Source of the DNA: Panopea generosa
Taxonomy: Eukaryota > Mollusca > Bivalvia > Adapedonta > Hiatellidae
Length of the DNA stretch: 64,000 bases
NCBI GenBank assembly: GCA_029582155.1
Contig: CM055906.1
Location: 18,586,437-18,650,436, forward strand
Direction: 5' to 3'
Positions 38,801-53,000 of the stretch are shown here, in pieces. Numbering within the stretch: position 1 is the first letter of the stretch; each line of letters starts with the position of its first letter. A model generated the notes under the pieces. It worked only from the letters and a program-made list of their open reading frames with translations. It did no database searches and was not told the origin of the DNA. Position numbers and translations under genes: made by a program.

Positions 38801-41800
38801 AAAATGTTATAACGATATTAACGTATATTCAGTAGTTTTCTATATGTATTTCTTTCTAAAGTATAGAAAAGTATAAATGGTAGAATGAGCAAATTCGTAG
38901 CTAGTTTTTCTAAATAATGAGCCAGATATAACACAGTGGACGTAGTGTTTGTATCACGTCGATGCGTATTGGGTTCAGTGTTGTTAAAACATTCAGTTTT
39001 GTTTAAGTATATAGTACCGCTTGTTACGGTGTTATGGGATTTGAGGTGGTTTGCATTTTTCATTACAAATCATGAACAAATTCAGTAAAACCCGATCTGC
39101 TGTTTCTTGCAACGGATCCTTTTATCCGATATTATAAAACTATTAATGATGTTACAAACATAATTTGAGAAACCAGGATCATGTTTAACATACACTAAAT
39201 AATTCTTAAGTAAATATTTGAGTAAATGTGTACTGACTGAAGTAAAAGAAAACCTTTAAGTATTTTAAGTTATATCAATGATTTATGTAGAAAGATAAGA
39301 AACTTGATTCTCCTGACTAAATTTTGATAAAATGTTTCGTCAGGAGATGTGAAATGTGAAGGAGTAGTTATTTAGCAAATAAATCGTTGAGATTTTACAT
39401 GCAACTAAGCTCTTATATATAAAATATATAATATTAAGACCATACAAAATTATCTCGAAATAAAGATATTGAAAGTTGAAGTAAACATTTAAGTAATGTT
39501 TTGTTTTCCAGTTGCAGCAGATCTGTATAAATGTTGTAATCACAAACATGTTGATAATTGTAAACACAACTTGCTAGGAACAGTCTCATTCTATAGATGA
39601 TTTCTTTGTGCAAAGTAACAACACGTGTGTAGTCCTGTAATGATTGGTAGTTAAAATATTCGAAAACGAGATTTCGCGAGAGTTCGCGTTATAACGGGAG
39701 GGTTCACAAAAACTCATTGAGTTGTTATTTCTTTTTTATAATAGTATAATATTCTTTGTTTATTGGAGAATCTTGAAGACTCTTGTGTTCATAAATTGCA
39801 TTTTACACATATTCTCAAAATGATCGATTGAACTTTACAATTGTACGAGTGTTGAGAGTAAAAAAGAAATTTCAAAGAGAAACATGCTAAAATTTCACCT
39901 TGCTTTCAATATTCATCGTGGCCTATTTAAAATGAATTAAACCGTTGTAACAGCAATTATAGAATTAAATAATGTAAAGTATCATTTATCCGCTTTTAAT
40001 TAAAAAATAATGCTTACAACTATTATCTAGGGACATTTCTCATAAAATATGTTGTTTTATTATACTTACGTAGCGAAATTTCTGTCAAACTTAATAAAAT
40101 GAAACCCAGTGGAGTACAAATGAGTTGATGTAAAAGTTCCTTAATTGCATCGTTCTGAATGTTTAATTATAAGGCAATGGAGTTTCAATCCCATTTTTTG
40201 GTAAAATGGGTAAACAATATTGACTTAAAATGCATTAAATGAATATTCGATATCAACTATACAGCTTTTATATGTATCTCAACTGTGTTGAACATGATTT
40301 GAGAGCAAACATTCGGAAACAGTTGTACAATAAATGCAATATATGACTTTCCATTTAGATGATTTAAACGTTGAATATGATAACCGCTAGAAGAATTAGT
40401 GATGACAAAAGTTAGACGTTGGCCCTAAAGAGACGTATATTATATGTTATTAAACTGTCCGCAAGTTAACTATCTCCTTTTTAGATGTCATAGAAGTCTA
40501 CGCTTAATTATATATAAAACTCAAGACTCAAAATAATGACATTTTATAAATAAAAAATCTCCGTTTCCATTAAATGACAGGCACGACTAATTCTTACAAA
40601 ATATGTGATTAGAAATCACGAGTTGGTCAGTTAGTAGACTGGTACAAAGTACAATATGATTATTTTCGCAAATTACTTCTTTCAATTGCACGATCAGGAT
40701 AATTCCATCAACCTAATTGATCTGTTCCGACAGTATCGTTAGGCATTAGACATCAAATCGATTATGGCATAGTAGAGTGTCATCTGTTCAGCATGGTGAT
40801 TGGTTGAATAAGACAAAAATATGTTCTCTAATTGAAGCTTCTCCAGAATTTTATTTATCATTTATCATTAGACCATTGCTTTCTATTAGCTCTGTCCGAT
40901 ATGAACCAACATGCTTTCATCGTGTTTCTGTTTTCATGTTTGATAATGACGTATCAAGACTTAATGTTAAGGGCGATATTCAACGCAAAATAAGCGAGGC
41001 GTTAGCGTTTTGGAAACAGAGACGGTCAATCATGTCAGAGGCAGTGGGTTCGATCACCAGCTCGATTCGACGTCTCTAAAGCACAATGTTTGGTACTGGT
41101 TCTACCAAGCGGAATCCAGAGCGTTGGGTTATCAAGCTATAATAAACTAGATAAACTCAATTTTAAAAAACTTATTCAACCTTCTGCTTGTAACATTTAA
41201 AATATATTTCAATTATAAAATATAAATGTATGGAGCACTTTGTAGTAGAACTATAAACTATAAATAAACAGTTATAGTATCTATACAATCTATTTCCCGT
41301 AACGATTGGAAGTATTGTACTGTAATAACAGTTGGAAACATACATTATAAATTCTTAATGTTCTACTTACAAAATACTATGTATGTCATTGCTTAATCAC
41401 CATAGTATATCACTACAACACCATAGGTCATTGTTACAGAATTACATAGATCCATTAATTAACTCCACGCCTGTAGAGCAAAATAGGGACAGGGACATAA
41501 ATTACTGTGAATTTTACGGATAAGACAGGAGCATTACATAATACTGCAGTCTCCTTTGTACAGAGACATACACTGAAGCATGTTCGCAGGCTCGGAGCTT
41601 TTTGGGATAATATGATGTGAAATGTTCCTAGTTTAGAGATACTGGAGCATGTTCACATGTTTAGAGCTTATTGTGGTCACAAAAGCATGTTGGGCTCACA
41701 CGAGGTGAAAATGCTCCCAGCTCAGTGTATATGTCTTAATGATTATGTCTTTATGATTATCAATCGGGGCTTTTTTTTGATTAGTTGGATTTTTAGTTTT

Positions 41801-44030
41801 AAGGATGGGAGATTCTTCAGAGTTACTTCGTTTTAAATATTAGTATTAAAACCATGTCAAATGTATGTGAACGCGTGAAAAGTGTTTCTCATTATGTATA
41901 TATGTATTATGTATTTATTTCATTTAAAGTAGAATTAGACATTTAGTGTCAAAATATACATATATATTACAAACAGTGGGGTTTCTGATGTTTATAATTC
42001 CCTATGTAAATTTGTAAAACTGGTGGCAACGTTGGGATTGCTGGATTTTTTAAAACATTTTCAGTATTTGTAAAAGTCACTACTTCAATATTCTTATTTA
42101 AATTGCACACTTGTTTAAAATGATTGATGTAATATATTATATGAAAAATATACGATGGAAGAAATATACTTTATTTTATATAGAGCATAGAGCAAATTCT
42201 GTTTTTAGTGGAAGAGGTCTTGTGTTTGAACGATTCACAAAACAAAACACGGAACAACTGTACCCTCGATCTAATAATTGAATTCAAGAAAATAAATAAA
42301 CCTTCAAAGGAGCACGGTATGCCTCCAGGTATCCGATACTGGAACGGAAATGTATGCCTTCCACGTTGAAGTGTCTCTCTGCTGTCCCATCGATTCTGAG
42401 AATTCACTAAAAATATAAGAAAGCATTGACTGAAGCTGAAATGTGTGATGGGTGTTAATTAAGACAAGCATATTCTGATTTTTTTAAACATTTAGATACA
42501 CATTCCGATCGAAAATGATCGTAATTATCGTCCCAGACCACGAAATTGGGACGAGATATTTTGCCTGTATATATACATCAAAACATGGGTCTTCCGTGGC
42601 CGAATGGTCTAAGGCGCCGTCTCAATATGACTTAACTCTCACCGCTAAAGTCGTAGGATTGAGTTCCGCTAGCTCCAAAAACATTTTATGAGAAAGTTTG
42701 GTTCTATCCAGATTCATTCTGAGGTCTTCCTCCTCAATAAAACTGGAAATGTCAATATATTACCTGAAATGCGTTCAAAATGAAGTATCAATACCCGTAT
42801 GCGTTATTTTCCTTATTATACATTCACTTACCCGTTCTATTGGCAAAGTTTATGCTACTTTGGGGTGGCCCTGTACTTTTAAAACTACGTCTCATATCTA
42901 TCATATATTCAAGACTTGATTTCGTTTAAACGAGTTATATTTGAAATGTGAAATTGCGTCAGTTTATTAACAAGGTCTATATGTAAAACATTTTGTACGG
43001 ATGTGTTCAGCCTTATCGGTGCATGTACATTTCATGCGCAGACAATATCTGTCAGAGGACTGTATCCTTGGTAAGTCCTCTCACCACTCTGATATTTTCC
43101 TACAAATTTTATTATTTTTATAAGCTTTTTAAATCTATTTTCAATCGATCGTATATAACAAAAAAAAAACATACGACTTGTAAAGGTCTTAAACATCAAA
43201 GAACAGCTGATATACCCCAACTGTCTTCAGACATCCGCATTGCAAACACCATATCAAATACTCGTACGCGACATACATAGACAGCTAGAGAAGGTATTAC
43301 GAGACAAAATAAGTCCAACATAAAAAAAAATGAAGAAACCGTTCCGTTATAAGATCCTAAGCAAATTGCTCTTATACGCTGTTCTAGATCATATTGATAT
43401 AAGTAAATTCATTTAAACTCCCCTTAAAACATAATGTCGTCATAGGCCACAGTTGTGTTGAATAGTCTCAGTCTTGTAATATCCCGGTAAAATATGCCAC
43501 TTTATTTACGAATAAACTTTTACGCCCATAAATGTTTTGTTATATTTGATGAATTGAACATAGATTTGAAAAAAAAATGAGGTTGTGGAGAAACTAAGCA
43601 AGGTCCGCTACCTTGCCCTAACTATATATTATATATTTTTTTATATTTGCATTTCAAATTATTAGTTAAAATTTGTAGTTTACACATCGTTCATAGTGTG
43701 TCCTGATGTTCATATACTATAATACAAATTCAAATTAATGTTATTCAACTTCAACTGTTGAATGTACTAAGTAAGCTCAAATATTCGATTTAAACTAGTT
43801 TATGAATGCATACATGAATAAAATGCCTTGTTCACTTGTCTTGTTTGCATGTTTATCTTATCACTGAATTGAGCTAGACAAACAACTTTTTAATAGCACC
43901 ATTTAAAGTAACGTTGTTTCACCAATCGATACATACAAAGCGGTCTTTTAGAACTGATAATGGTTATAATAGATCGAATAGATATTTTAACACATAACTT
44001 CTGTGTGAAGCAAACTGTTTTAGTCCTAAT

Positions 44031-44077
<47 letters not shown>

Positions 44078-47000
44078 TTTAAATATACGCATAGTTTAAT
44101 AAAAACCGGTATTGTGGAACACTGACTGAACCCCATGAGGTCGTCATAAATCACTCTACCAGAGGAACACTGACAGAGATTAATAATTCAATGACAGTGT
44201 TTTATATTACTTTACAAGAGGACTCCTGACTGAGCCCAATGATTCCATGACACAGCCATACATCACTCTACAAAAGAACACTAACAGAGCTGCATGATTC
44301 CATGACAACATCATACATCACTCTACCAGAGGTACACTAACAGAGCTGCATGATTCCATGACAACACCATACATCACTCTACCAGAGGAACACTAACAGA
44401 GCTGCATGATTCCACGTCACCGTCATTCATCACTCTACAAGAGGAACAATGACAGAGCTCCATGATTCCGTGACACCGCCATACATCACTCTACCAGACG
44501 AACACTGACAGAGCTCCATGATTCCATGAAACCGCTATATATCACTCTACCACAGGAACATTGACAGAGCTCAATGATTCAATGACACCGCCATACATTA
44601 CACTGCAAAAAGGAACACTAACAGAGCTCCATGAATTCATGAAACCGCTATACATTACTCTACCACAGGAACATTGACAGAGCTCCATGATTCAATGACA
44701 CCGCCATACATTACACTCAAAGAGGAACACTAACAGAGCTCTATGATTTCATGATTCCGCCATACATCACTCTACCACAGGAACACTAACGGAGCTCCAT
44801 GATTCCATGAAACATTGTGTCTCATTATCATTCGTCTCCCACCGCTGATTCAAGTGGGAAAGTTATCAGTTACTTGCGGAGATGACGTGTGCTCGAGTAC
44901 TGGTTAATCCCAGGAAACAGTGGTTAGGTTAACTGATCGTCTGTTAGCCCTCGATGGCATAAACATGACGCTAAATATTCAAACAAAACAAAACAAACAA
45001 ACAAAATGATTCCATGATAACGCCATATATCACTTTATCATAGGAACACTGACAGAGCTCAATGATTCCATGTCACCGCCATACATTACTCTACCACAGG
45101 AACAATAACGGAGCTCTATGATTCCATGACACCGCCATACATCACTCTATCACAGGAACACTAACAAAGCTTCATAATTCCATAACAACACCATATATCA
45201 CTCTATCACAGGAAATTAACGGAGTTCCATGACTCCATGATAACGCCATACATCACTTTATCATAGGAACACTAACAGAGGTCCATCATTCCATGACACC
45301 GCCATACATTACTCTACCAAACGAACACTTACAGAGCTCCATTATTCCATGACACCGCCATACATCACTCTACCACAGGAACAATAACAGAGCTCCATGA
45401 TTCCCTGCCACCACCATACATCACTCTACCACAGGAACACTAACAGAGCTCAATGATTCAATGACACCGCCATACATTACTCTACAACAGGAACACTAAC
45501 AGAGCTCAATGATTACATGACACCGCCATACATCACTCTATCACAGGAACACTAACAAAGCTCCATGATTCCTTGCCACCGCCATACATCATCTGTCACA
45601 GGAACACTAACAGAGCTCCATGATTCCATGACACCGCAATACTTCACTTTACTACAGGAACACTGACAGGGCTCAATGATTCCATGACACCGCCATACAT
45701 CGCTCTATCACAGGAACACTAACGGAGCTCCATGATTCCATGATAACGCCATATATCACTTTATCATAGGAACACTGACAGAGCTCAATGATTCAATGCC
45801 ACCGCCATACATTACTCTACCACAGGAACAATAAAGGAGCTCCATGATTCCCTGCCACCGCCATACATCACTCTACCACAGGAACACGACACAAGAGGAA
45901 CACTGACTGAGCCCCATGATTACATGCGACTGCAGCACAGCACATACAGGATGAACACTAACTGCGTCCAATGGTTTCATGCAACTGCAACACAGCACGA
46001 CACAAGAGGAAAACTGACTGATCCCATAAATCCATAGGGCTACTGTACATGAGCCCCATGATTTCATGCAGCTGCAACAATGCACAACACTAGAGTAACA
46101 CTGACTGAGCCCGATGATTCCATGCGGCTGCAACACTGCACGATACAAGACGAACACTGATTGAGTCCCATGATTCCATGCGGCTTCAACACAGCACGAA
46201 AACTGACTGAGCCCCATGATTCCATGATGCTGCAACACTGCACGATACTAGAGGAATACTAACTGAGCCTCATGATTCCATGCAGCTTCAACACAGCAAG
46301 ATAGTAGAGGAATACTAACGGAGCCCCATGATTCCATGCGACTGCAACACTGCACGATACTAGGGAAAGACTGACTTAGCCCCATGATTCCATGCGACTG
46401 CAACACTGCACGATACTAGAGAAATACTGACTGAGCCCCATGATACCTTGCAGCTGCCACACAGCACAATACTAGAGGAACACTTACTGAGCCCCATAAT
46501 TCCATGAGGCTGCAACACTGCACGATATTAGAGGAATACTGACAGAGCCCCATGATTCCATGCGGATGTAGCACAGCACGATACAAGAGGAACACTGACT
46601 AAGCCCTATAATTCCATACGGCTGCAACACAGCACGATACTAGAGGAATCCTGACTGAGACCAATGATTCCATGAGGCAGCAACACAGCACGATAATAGA
46701 GGAATACTGACTAAGACCAATGATTTCATGAGGCTGAAACACTGCAAGATACTAGAGGAATAATGACTGAGACCAATGATTCCATGAGGTTGCAACACTG
46801 CACGATACTAGAGGAATAATGACTGAGCATCATGATTCCATGCGGCTACAATACTGCCAGATACTAGAGGAATACTGACTGAAACCAATTATTGCATGCG
46901 GCTGCAACACAGCATGATATAAGAGGAATAATGACTGAGCCCCATTATTCCATTAGGCTGCAACACAGCACGATAATAGAGGAATAATGACTACGACCAA

Positions 47001-50000
47001 TGATTCCATGAGGCTGCAACACTGCATGATACTAGAGGAATAATGACTGAGCCTCATGATTCCATGCGTCTACAATACTGCAAGATATTAGAAGAATACT
47101 GACTGAAACCAATGATTGCATGCGGCTGCAACACAGCATGATATTAGAGGAATAATGACTGAGCCCCATTATTCCATTAGGCTGCAACACTGCATGGTAC
47201 TAGAGAAATACTGACTGAGCCCCATGATACCTTGCGGCTGTAGCACAGCACGATACAAGAGGAACACTGAATGAGCCGAATAATTCCATGCGGCTGCAAC
47301 ACTGCACGATAGTAGAGGAATACTGACTGAGACCAATGATTCTATGAGGCAGCAACACAGCACGATACTAGAGGAATACTGTCTGAGACCAATGATTCCA
47401 TGAAGCTGCAACACTGCACGATACTAGAGGAATAATGACTGAGACCAATGATTCCATGAGGCTGGAACACTGCACGATACAAGAGGAATAATTACTGAGC
47501 ATCATGATTCCATGCGGCTACAATACTGCCAGATACTAGAGGAATACTGACTGAAACCAATTATCCCATGTGACTGCAACACAGCATGATATAAGAGGAA
47601 TAATGACTGAGCCCCATTATTCCATTAGGCTGCAACATAGCACGATACTATAGGAATACTGACTGAGACCAATGATTCCATGAGGCTGCAACACAGCACG
47701 ATAATAGAGGAATAATGACTGAGACCAATGATTCCATGAGGCTGCAACACTGCATGATACTAGAGGAATAATGACTGAGCCTCATGATTCCATGCGTCTA
47801 CAATACTGCAAGATATTAGAGGAATACTGACTGAAACCAATGATTGCATGCCGCTGCAACACAGCATGATATAAGAGGAATAACGACTGAGACCCATGAT
47901 TCCATTAGGCTGCAACACAGCACGATACTAGAGGAATACTGACTGAGACCAATGATTCCATACGGCTGCAACACAGCATGATATAAGAGGAACACTGACA
48001 CAGACCAATGATTTCATGTGGCTGCAACAAAGCACGATACTAGAGGAGTACTGGCTGAGACCAATGAATACATGCGGCTGCAGAACAGCACGATATTATA
48101 GGAATACTGACTGAAACCAATGATTCCATGAGGCTGCAACTGTGCACGATACGAAAGGAATACTGACTGAGACCAACGATTCCATGAGGCTGAAATACAG
48201 CACAATACGAGAGGAATACTGACTGAGATCAATGATTCCATGAGACTGCAACACTGCACGATATAATAGGAGCACTGACTGTAACACAGCACGACACAAG
48301 AGAAACATTGACTTGGCCACATGATTCCATGCTGCTGCAACACAGCACGATACTAGAGGAACACTGACTGAGCTCCATGATTCCGTGTGGCTGCATCACT
48401 GCATGAGGACTACAAAAGGATTACTGACTGAGCCCCATGATTCCTAGCGGCTGCAACACAGCACGATACAAGAGGAACACTGACTATGCCCATGATTCCA
48501 TGCGGCTGCAACACAGCACGATACAAGAGGAACACTAACTGAGCCCCATTAATTCATGAGGCAGCAATACATGACGACACAAGAGGAACACTAACTGAGT
48601 CCTATGATTCCATGCGGCCACCACACATGTTGATACTATAGGAACACTGACTTATCCCTATGATACTAGGAGGCCGTCATACATCATTATACAAGAGGAA
48701 CACTGACAGAGCTCAATGGCCCATGAGGCCGCTACACACCATGTTACTAGAGTTAAAACTGACAACGTCATTCAACACACTATTATAGGAACACTGACAG
48801 AGCTCAATGACCCATAAGGCCGCTACACACCATGTTACTAGAGAAAAACTGAAACCGCCACACAACACACTACTATAGGAACACTGAGAGAGCTCCATGA
48901 CCCATGAGGCCGCTACACACCATGTTACTAGAGAACAACCGACACCGCCACACAACACACTATAATAGGAACACTTACAGGGCTCAATGAAATCATGAGG
49001 CCGCTGAAATAAATGCTACACTATTGTAAGAGACCGCAACCAAAATGAATTATGTTTATTGACATTACGTTAAGATGTTTTGTTAAGAAAGTGTACATAC
49101 GTTCACAAATTGCCGTAGGCAAACATCAAATATACGAGTGTCATAACATTATGAGCAGCATTTTTATTGTTCTCAATAAATAAGATTAATATAGTATCCG
49201 TTTTTCGTTTCATTGTTTCCGTGTGGTACGGCCATAATATGTATTGATTACATTGTTGTATTTTATTTGAATATCGATGCAGTCATAACATGTTATGCTT
49301 TCCTACTGTCAATGCGCCTGTATGAGGTTATAACGCCGTAACAAAACATTAATAATAACGGAATGTCAATATTTAGACACGGGTACATTTCCTCGTAATA
49401 AAATAGAAACTCGGTGCTCCTGTGTTAGATGATGAGTTGTATTTGCTATTCGGTCGTGATTTTGATTGTATTATTTTTACAATTTCAATATTTCTTTTTC
49501 AAATACACATTAGACAACCTAGAACCTGACATTGGCTGGTATTGGCTTGTGAGCTAATGTAATTATTTTAAGTAATTAAATGGAACAATAGGATCATTAT
49601 GGCCATATGTGCAGAGTAAACCGCGCTAAATACACCGAGGTTTGAACGTTATAAGTTATTTAACATCAAACTGGGACTTATAATCGCTACAGCATTATCA
49701 GAGTTCTTATTGTATATGGCTACTACAGTGTAAGTTTGATGAAGACTCATTGATAGATACTGATGTTAGAGTGTGCATAATTTGAAATAAAGAAATATTG
49801 ATCCAATTAGATCAGTGTAAAAACGTTTCCGATGTCTTAGAGTGACATATCTTTTGATTAGAATTTAATGATTAATATTGATACAATTGTACACACATGT
49901 TCTATGCCAATTCGAGGGCCATAACTCGAACATTGTTTAGTTGATTTCGCAAGTTGAAAGGGTGTGTCTGTCCAAGATGTCATGAATCTTTATATATAAA

Positions 50001-53000
50001 TACTAGGAGCTTTTGGTAAAGATTCAATGGTGATTGTGGAAAGTAGAGAGAACACAACGCCAAATATGGCAGAATTTGATGAATTGGCCAGTTCCAGACC
50101 TTGTATGTTAATAGAATATCCAATAAAATTATAGATGCTACAGTAAACATAGCCTTAATGCATACGGACATACAGACCGACAGATACTAAGCGATGAAAC
50201 ACCTTACATTAAGCTATGCTGAGGTGAACTTATAAAATTCAGTTTATTTAAATTACGTATCGAATGCTACGCAACTAAAAGGCTTACCCATACCTCTGCC
50301 CCACAAACAAAATCTGTCATCGAAATATATTTCTTCCTTCTCATGTTCAATATCCGTCCGGTGTGGTCCGTTTTGCACCGTCTCGCTCCACTTGGCCCTT
50401 GCCGCTCCCCGGAATCTCACCTCGATACCTAAATATAAATTACATAAAATAAACATCAACGTAAACACGTTTTTTGTATATAAGTATGTCGTTTTTATAT
50501 ACAATAAAGAGGCTTAAAATTGTGTTGATCAAAGAATTTACTACCTGAATTGAAGTTTAAAGTAAGCATTTGGTTGTCTTGAGAGAACTGTTCTGCCTTA
50601 AAGTTGATAATGGTCGAAACATGTTTTCGGTGAATCTTTCGAAACGCCAATAGTATCAAAAACATGAATTTATAATGGCTGCAACCATAACTAGTTTGGC
50701 TATTTGAAATAGCTCACATTCCCTCCAACAAATAAATGGTGTGACCTGTTTATTAAATATACATTTTTCAGTGATATGAAATGTATGACAGCATGAAATA
50801 TGCATATTCGATATCCAAATCTTGTTTTATTCAAGCCACCTCTGTGATGCATGCCAATACACATTAAAAATATGCTAACAAGAAATAGTCTATACAAAGT
50901 AATGGCTTTAGTTTATTATTATTTAACAAATGATTGTTACAGTTTAAATTGGTACAACTTTAAATCGTAAAGAATTTATTTTTGTTACCACTTCGTTTTG
51001 TCCGTTGTCTGTTCTTGTTGAAAGTATTGTGAACTTCCTTTCTGAGCTGAACATGTTTAAAGCGTTCTGAGTTTGTATCTTACCCTAAGATAAAACTATT
51101 ACGTGCAATTAAAGACGATTTGTATTGTTTTATTTTACCCGGTTCCTCCATGGTCGAGTGGTCTTAGGCACCGTACTAAGATCATTTACCTTTCACTGCT
51201 TAGGTTGAAGGTTCGAGTCCCGCTCGCTCCAAAAACATTATGTCAGAAAGTTTGCAGTTACTTGCGGAATGAAATGTTTGAAATGGCGTAAACCCCATTA
51301 AAAGTTATATTTCTAGTTTCATTGTTTCGCCTACAATGATGTACAATGGATATAAGGGGGATTAACTGCAAATTGTCGTTAGAGATTACACAATTTCATT
51401 TTTATACCGTTTACCAATGTCACTGTACAGTAGACAGACAATTATTCAATGTTTTCATGCTAAAATAACACAAACATTGCCTTTGCTACACACTCTTAAA
51501 TTTCTATCAATTCTAAGATTACCACATATTTCAGTTTCAATTTGTAACTGAAATGACGATAATCGATATTGTAACCGTGATGAAGCAAATTTGTATCTAC
51601 TTGGTAATATATTCAGATACATTTCACATCCAAAACAGTTTTTAATAGTCTCATATATGCATATGAAACTATTTGTTATCTGTGTATACCAAGTCTCACT
51701 GTGTAACGCATCTGTTGCACTTTCTTCCAACTTCAAATATTGATACACATGTAGTGAAAACGGGTGTTTACACGGGTGACTCTTATATCAAAAATGTCAC
51801 AGGCATCAAACCTAAAGGATGAGTTGACATCACTTGTCCAGTTTTATCTAACTATGATTTATAATAAACTGTTGAATGTCTTATATTTATTATTGCAGGT
51901 AACAATTCTACACACATATTTGATTATACGAACATACCTAATTCACGGGTGACATTGTTATATTACAAGTGGGTATTTTCGCATAAAGTAAATATTAACT
52001 CAATCTTAAATGAATTCTGTATTCTCAGATGCAGAACAAAATGTAAGAAGCAAGTAATAAATGTGCATACAACAAACACACGGATCAGTAACAGTACAAT
52101 TGAACTTTCAGGAAATCTACTAAGACAACAAACTCTGAGTGCTCTACACATATATCGATTTGCACTCAGAGCTATAAAGTACCATTCAAAACACAGTTGT
52201 AACGCTCATTGGACCATTTTGAAGTGTCGTATGGAAGAAAATACACAATAATGTACTCGCCTTCTAAATTGAGTATTAAATTACTTGTCTGAACTGATTG
52301 CTATCATTCTATTAATAGGTTGGCAACAAAGTGACACGTGATAGCATTAAAACAATGAATGGTGTACATGAAGTGAAAGGAAGTAAATATAATGACTACG
52401 TACATTTCCTTCGCTGTATGAGTACTGCAACATTTATAGTTTGGTTTTATGAATTACATTCCTTATATATTATATTATTATATTATCATATCAAACTAAT
52501 CCCCTAAACGATTAAATGTTCTTAATTAAAAAATCAACATAATAGCTTACTTTATACCTGATTACATTTGAATTCAAGTTTGCCATCACCTTCAGTATAG
52601 TTTGACATTATATTGAATGATGTTCAGCTTAATGGGGTTTGCTTTGAACTATGTTTCGGTTATACCATGCCAGTGTCTGCTTGAGACAGTATTATATAAG
52701 CACTGTCACATTGGAGTATCATGTTGTAGATACATTTTATGATAACACAATCAGTCACACTATACTGATACTAAGTCGACTAGACCTTTTGAATGCATCG
52801 TGAGTCCAAATACCCGTCATGATACCCGTATTAAAACAACATGTTATGCATCATTATGTTACATATGTCATTTTTTCAAAATACCACAAGTTAACCGAAT
52901 CTATCATTTGAAAAAAGTCCAATCAAAATATGAATTCACTATTGATGCTCTTACTTTATATCAAAATGTGTTTACACAATTTCATTGGACAAGTGTCGGT

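Larger units (their letters stand above)
42407..50287 (-). other. Alpha-arrestin intron 2 (7.9 kb, repeat-filled)
   Basis: The largest intron. From its 5' end (high coordinates) it holds a dispersed repeat with a GGGCCATAACTC start (49905-50240), 0.9 kb of plain AT-rich DNA (49009-49904), the 4.9-kb 56-bp array with a SINE inside (44113-49008), an (AT)n run (44033-44076), plain DNA with no feature seen (42706-44032), and a SINE (42589-42705). The array makes up more than half of the intron. Confidence 0.8.

Noticed and set aside
40777..41079. A 100-codon open frame
   Set aside because: Its 3' third overlaps a SINE head, and no domain is seen.
45873..48958. Several Cys/Ser-rich minus-strand frames such as those near 46000, 47300 and 48200
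   Set aside because: Chance frames within the 56-bp array; the period is not a multiple of three and frames break at each indel.
44113..49008. CRISPR-like appearance
   Set aside because: Units are contiguous 56-bp tandem repeats without unique spacers, in a eukaryotic intron.
51141..51232. A functional Leu/Ser tRNA gene
   Set aside because: A and B boxes are good, but the 5' and 3' ends do not pair as an acceptor stem, and the head is fused to a body shared with another copy, so it is a SINE.
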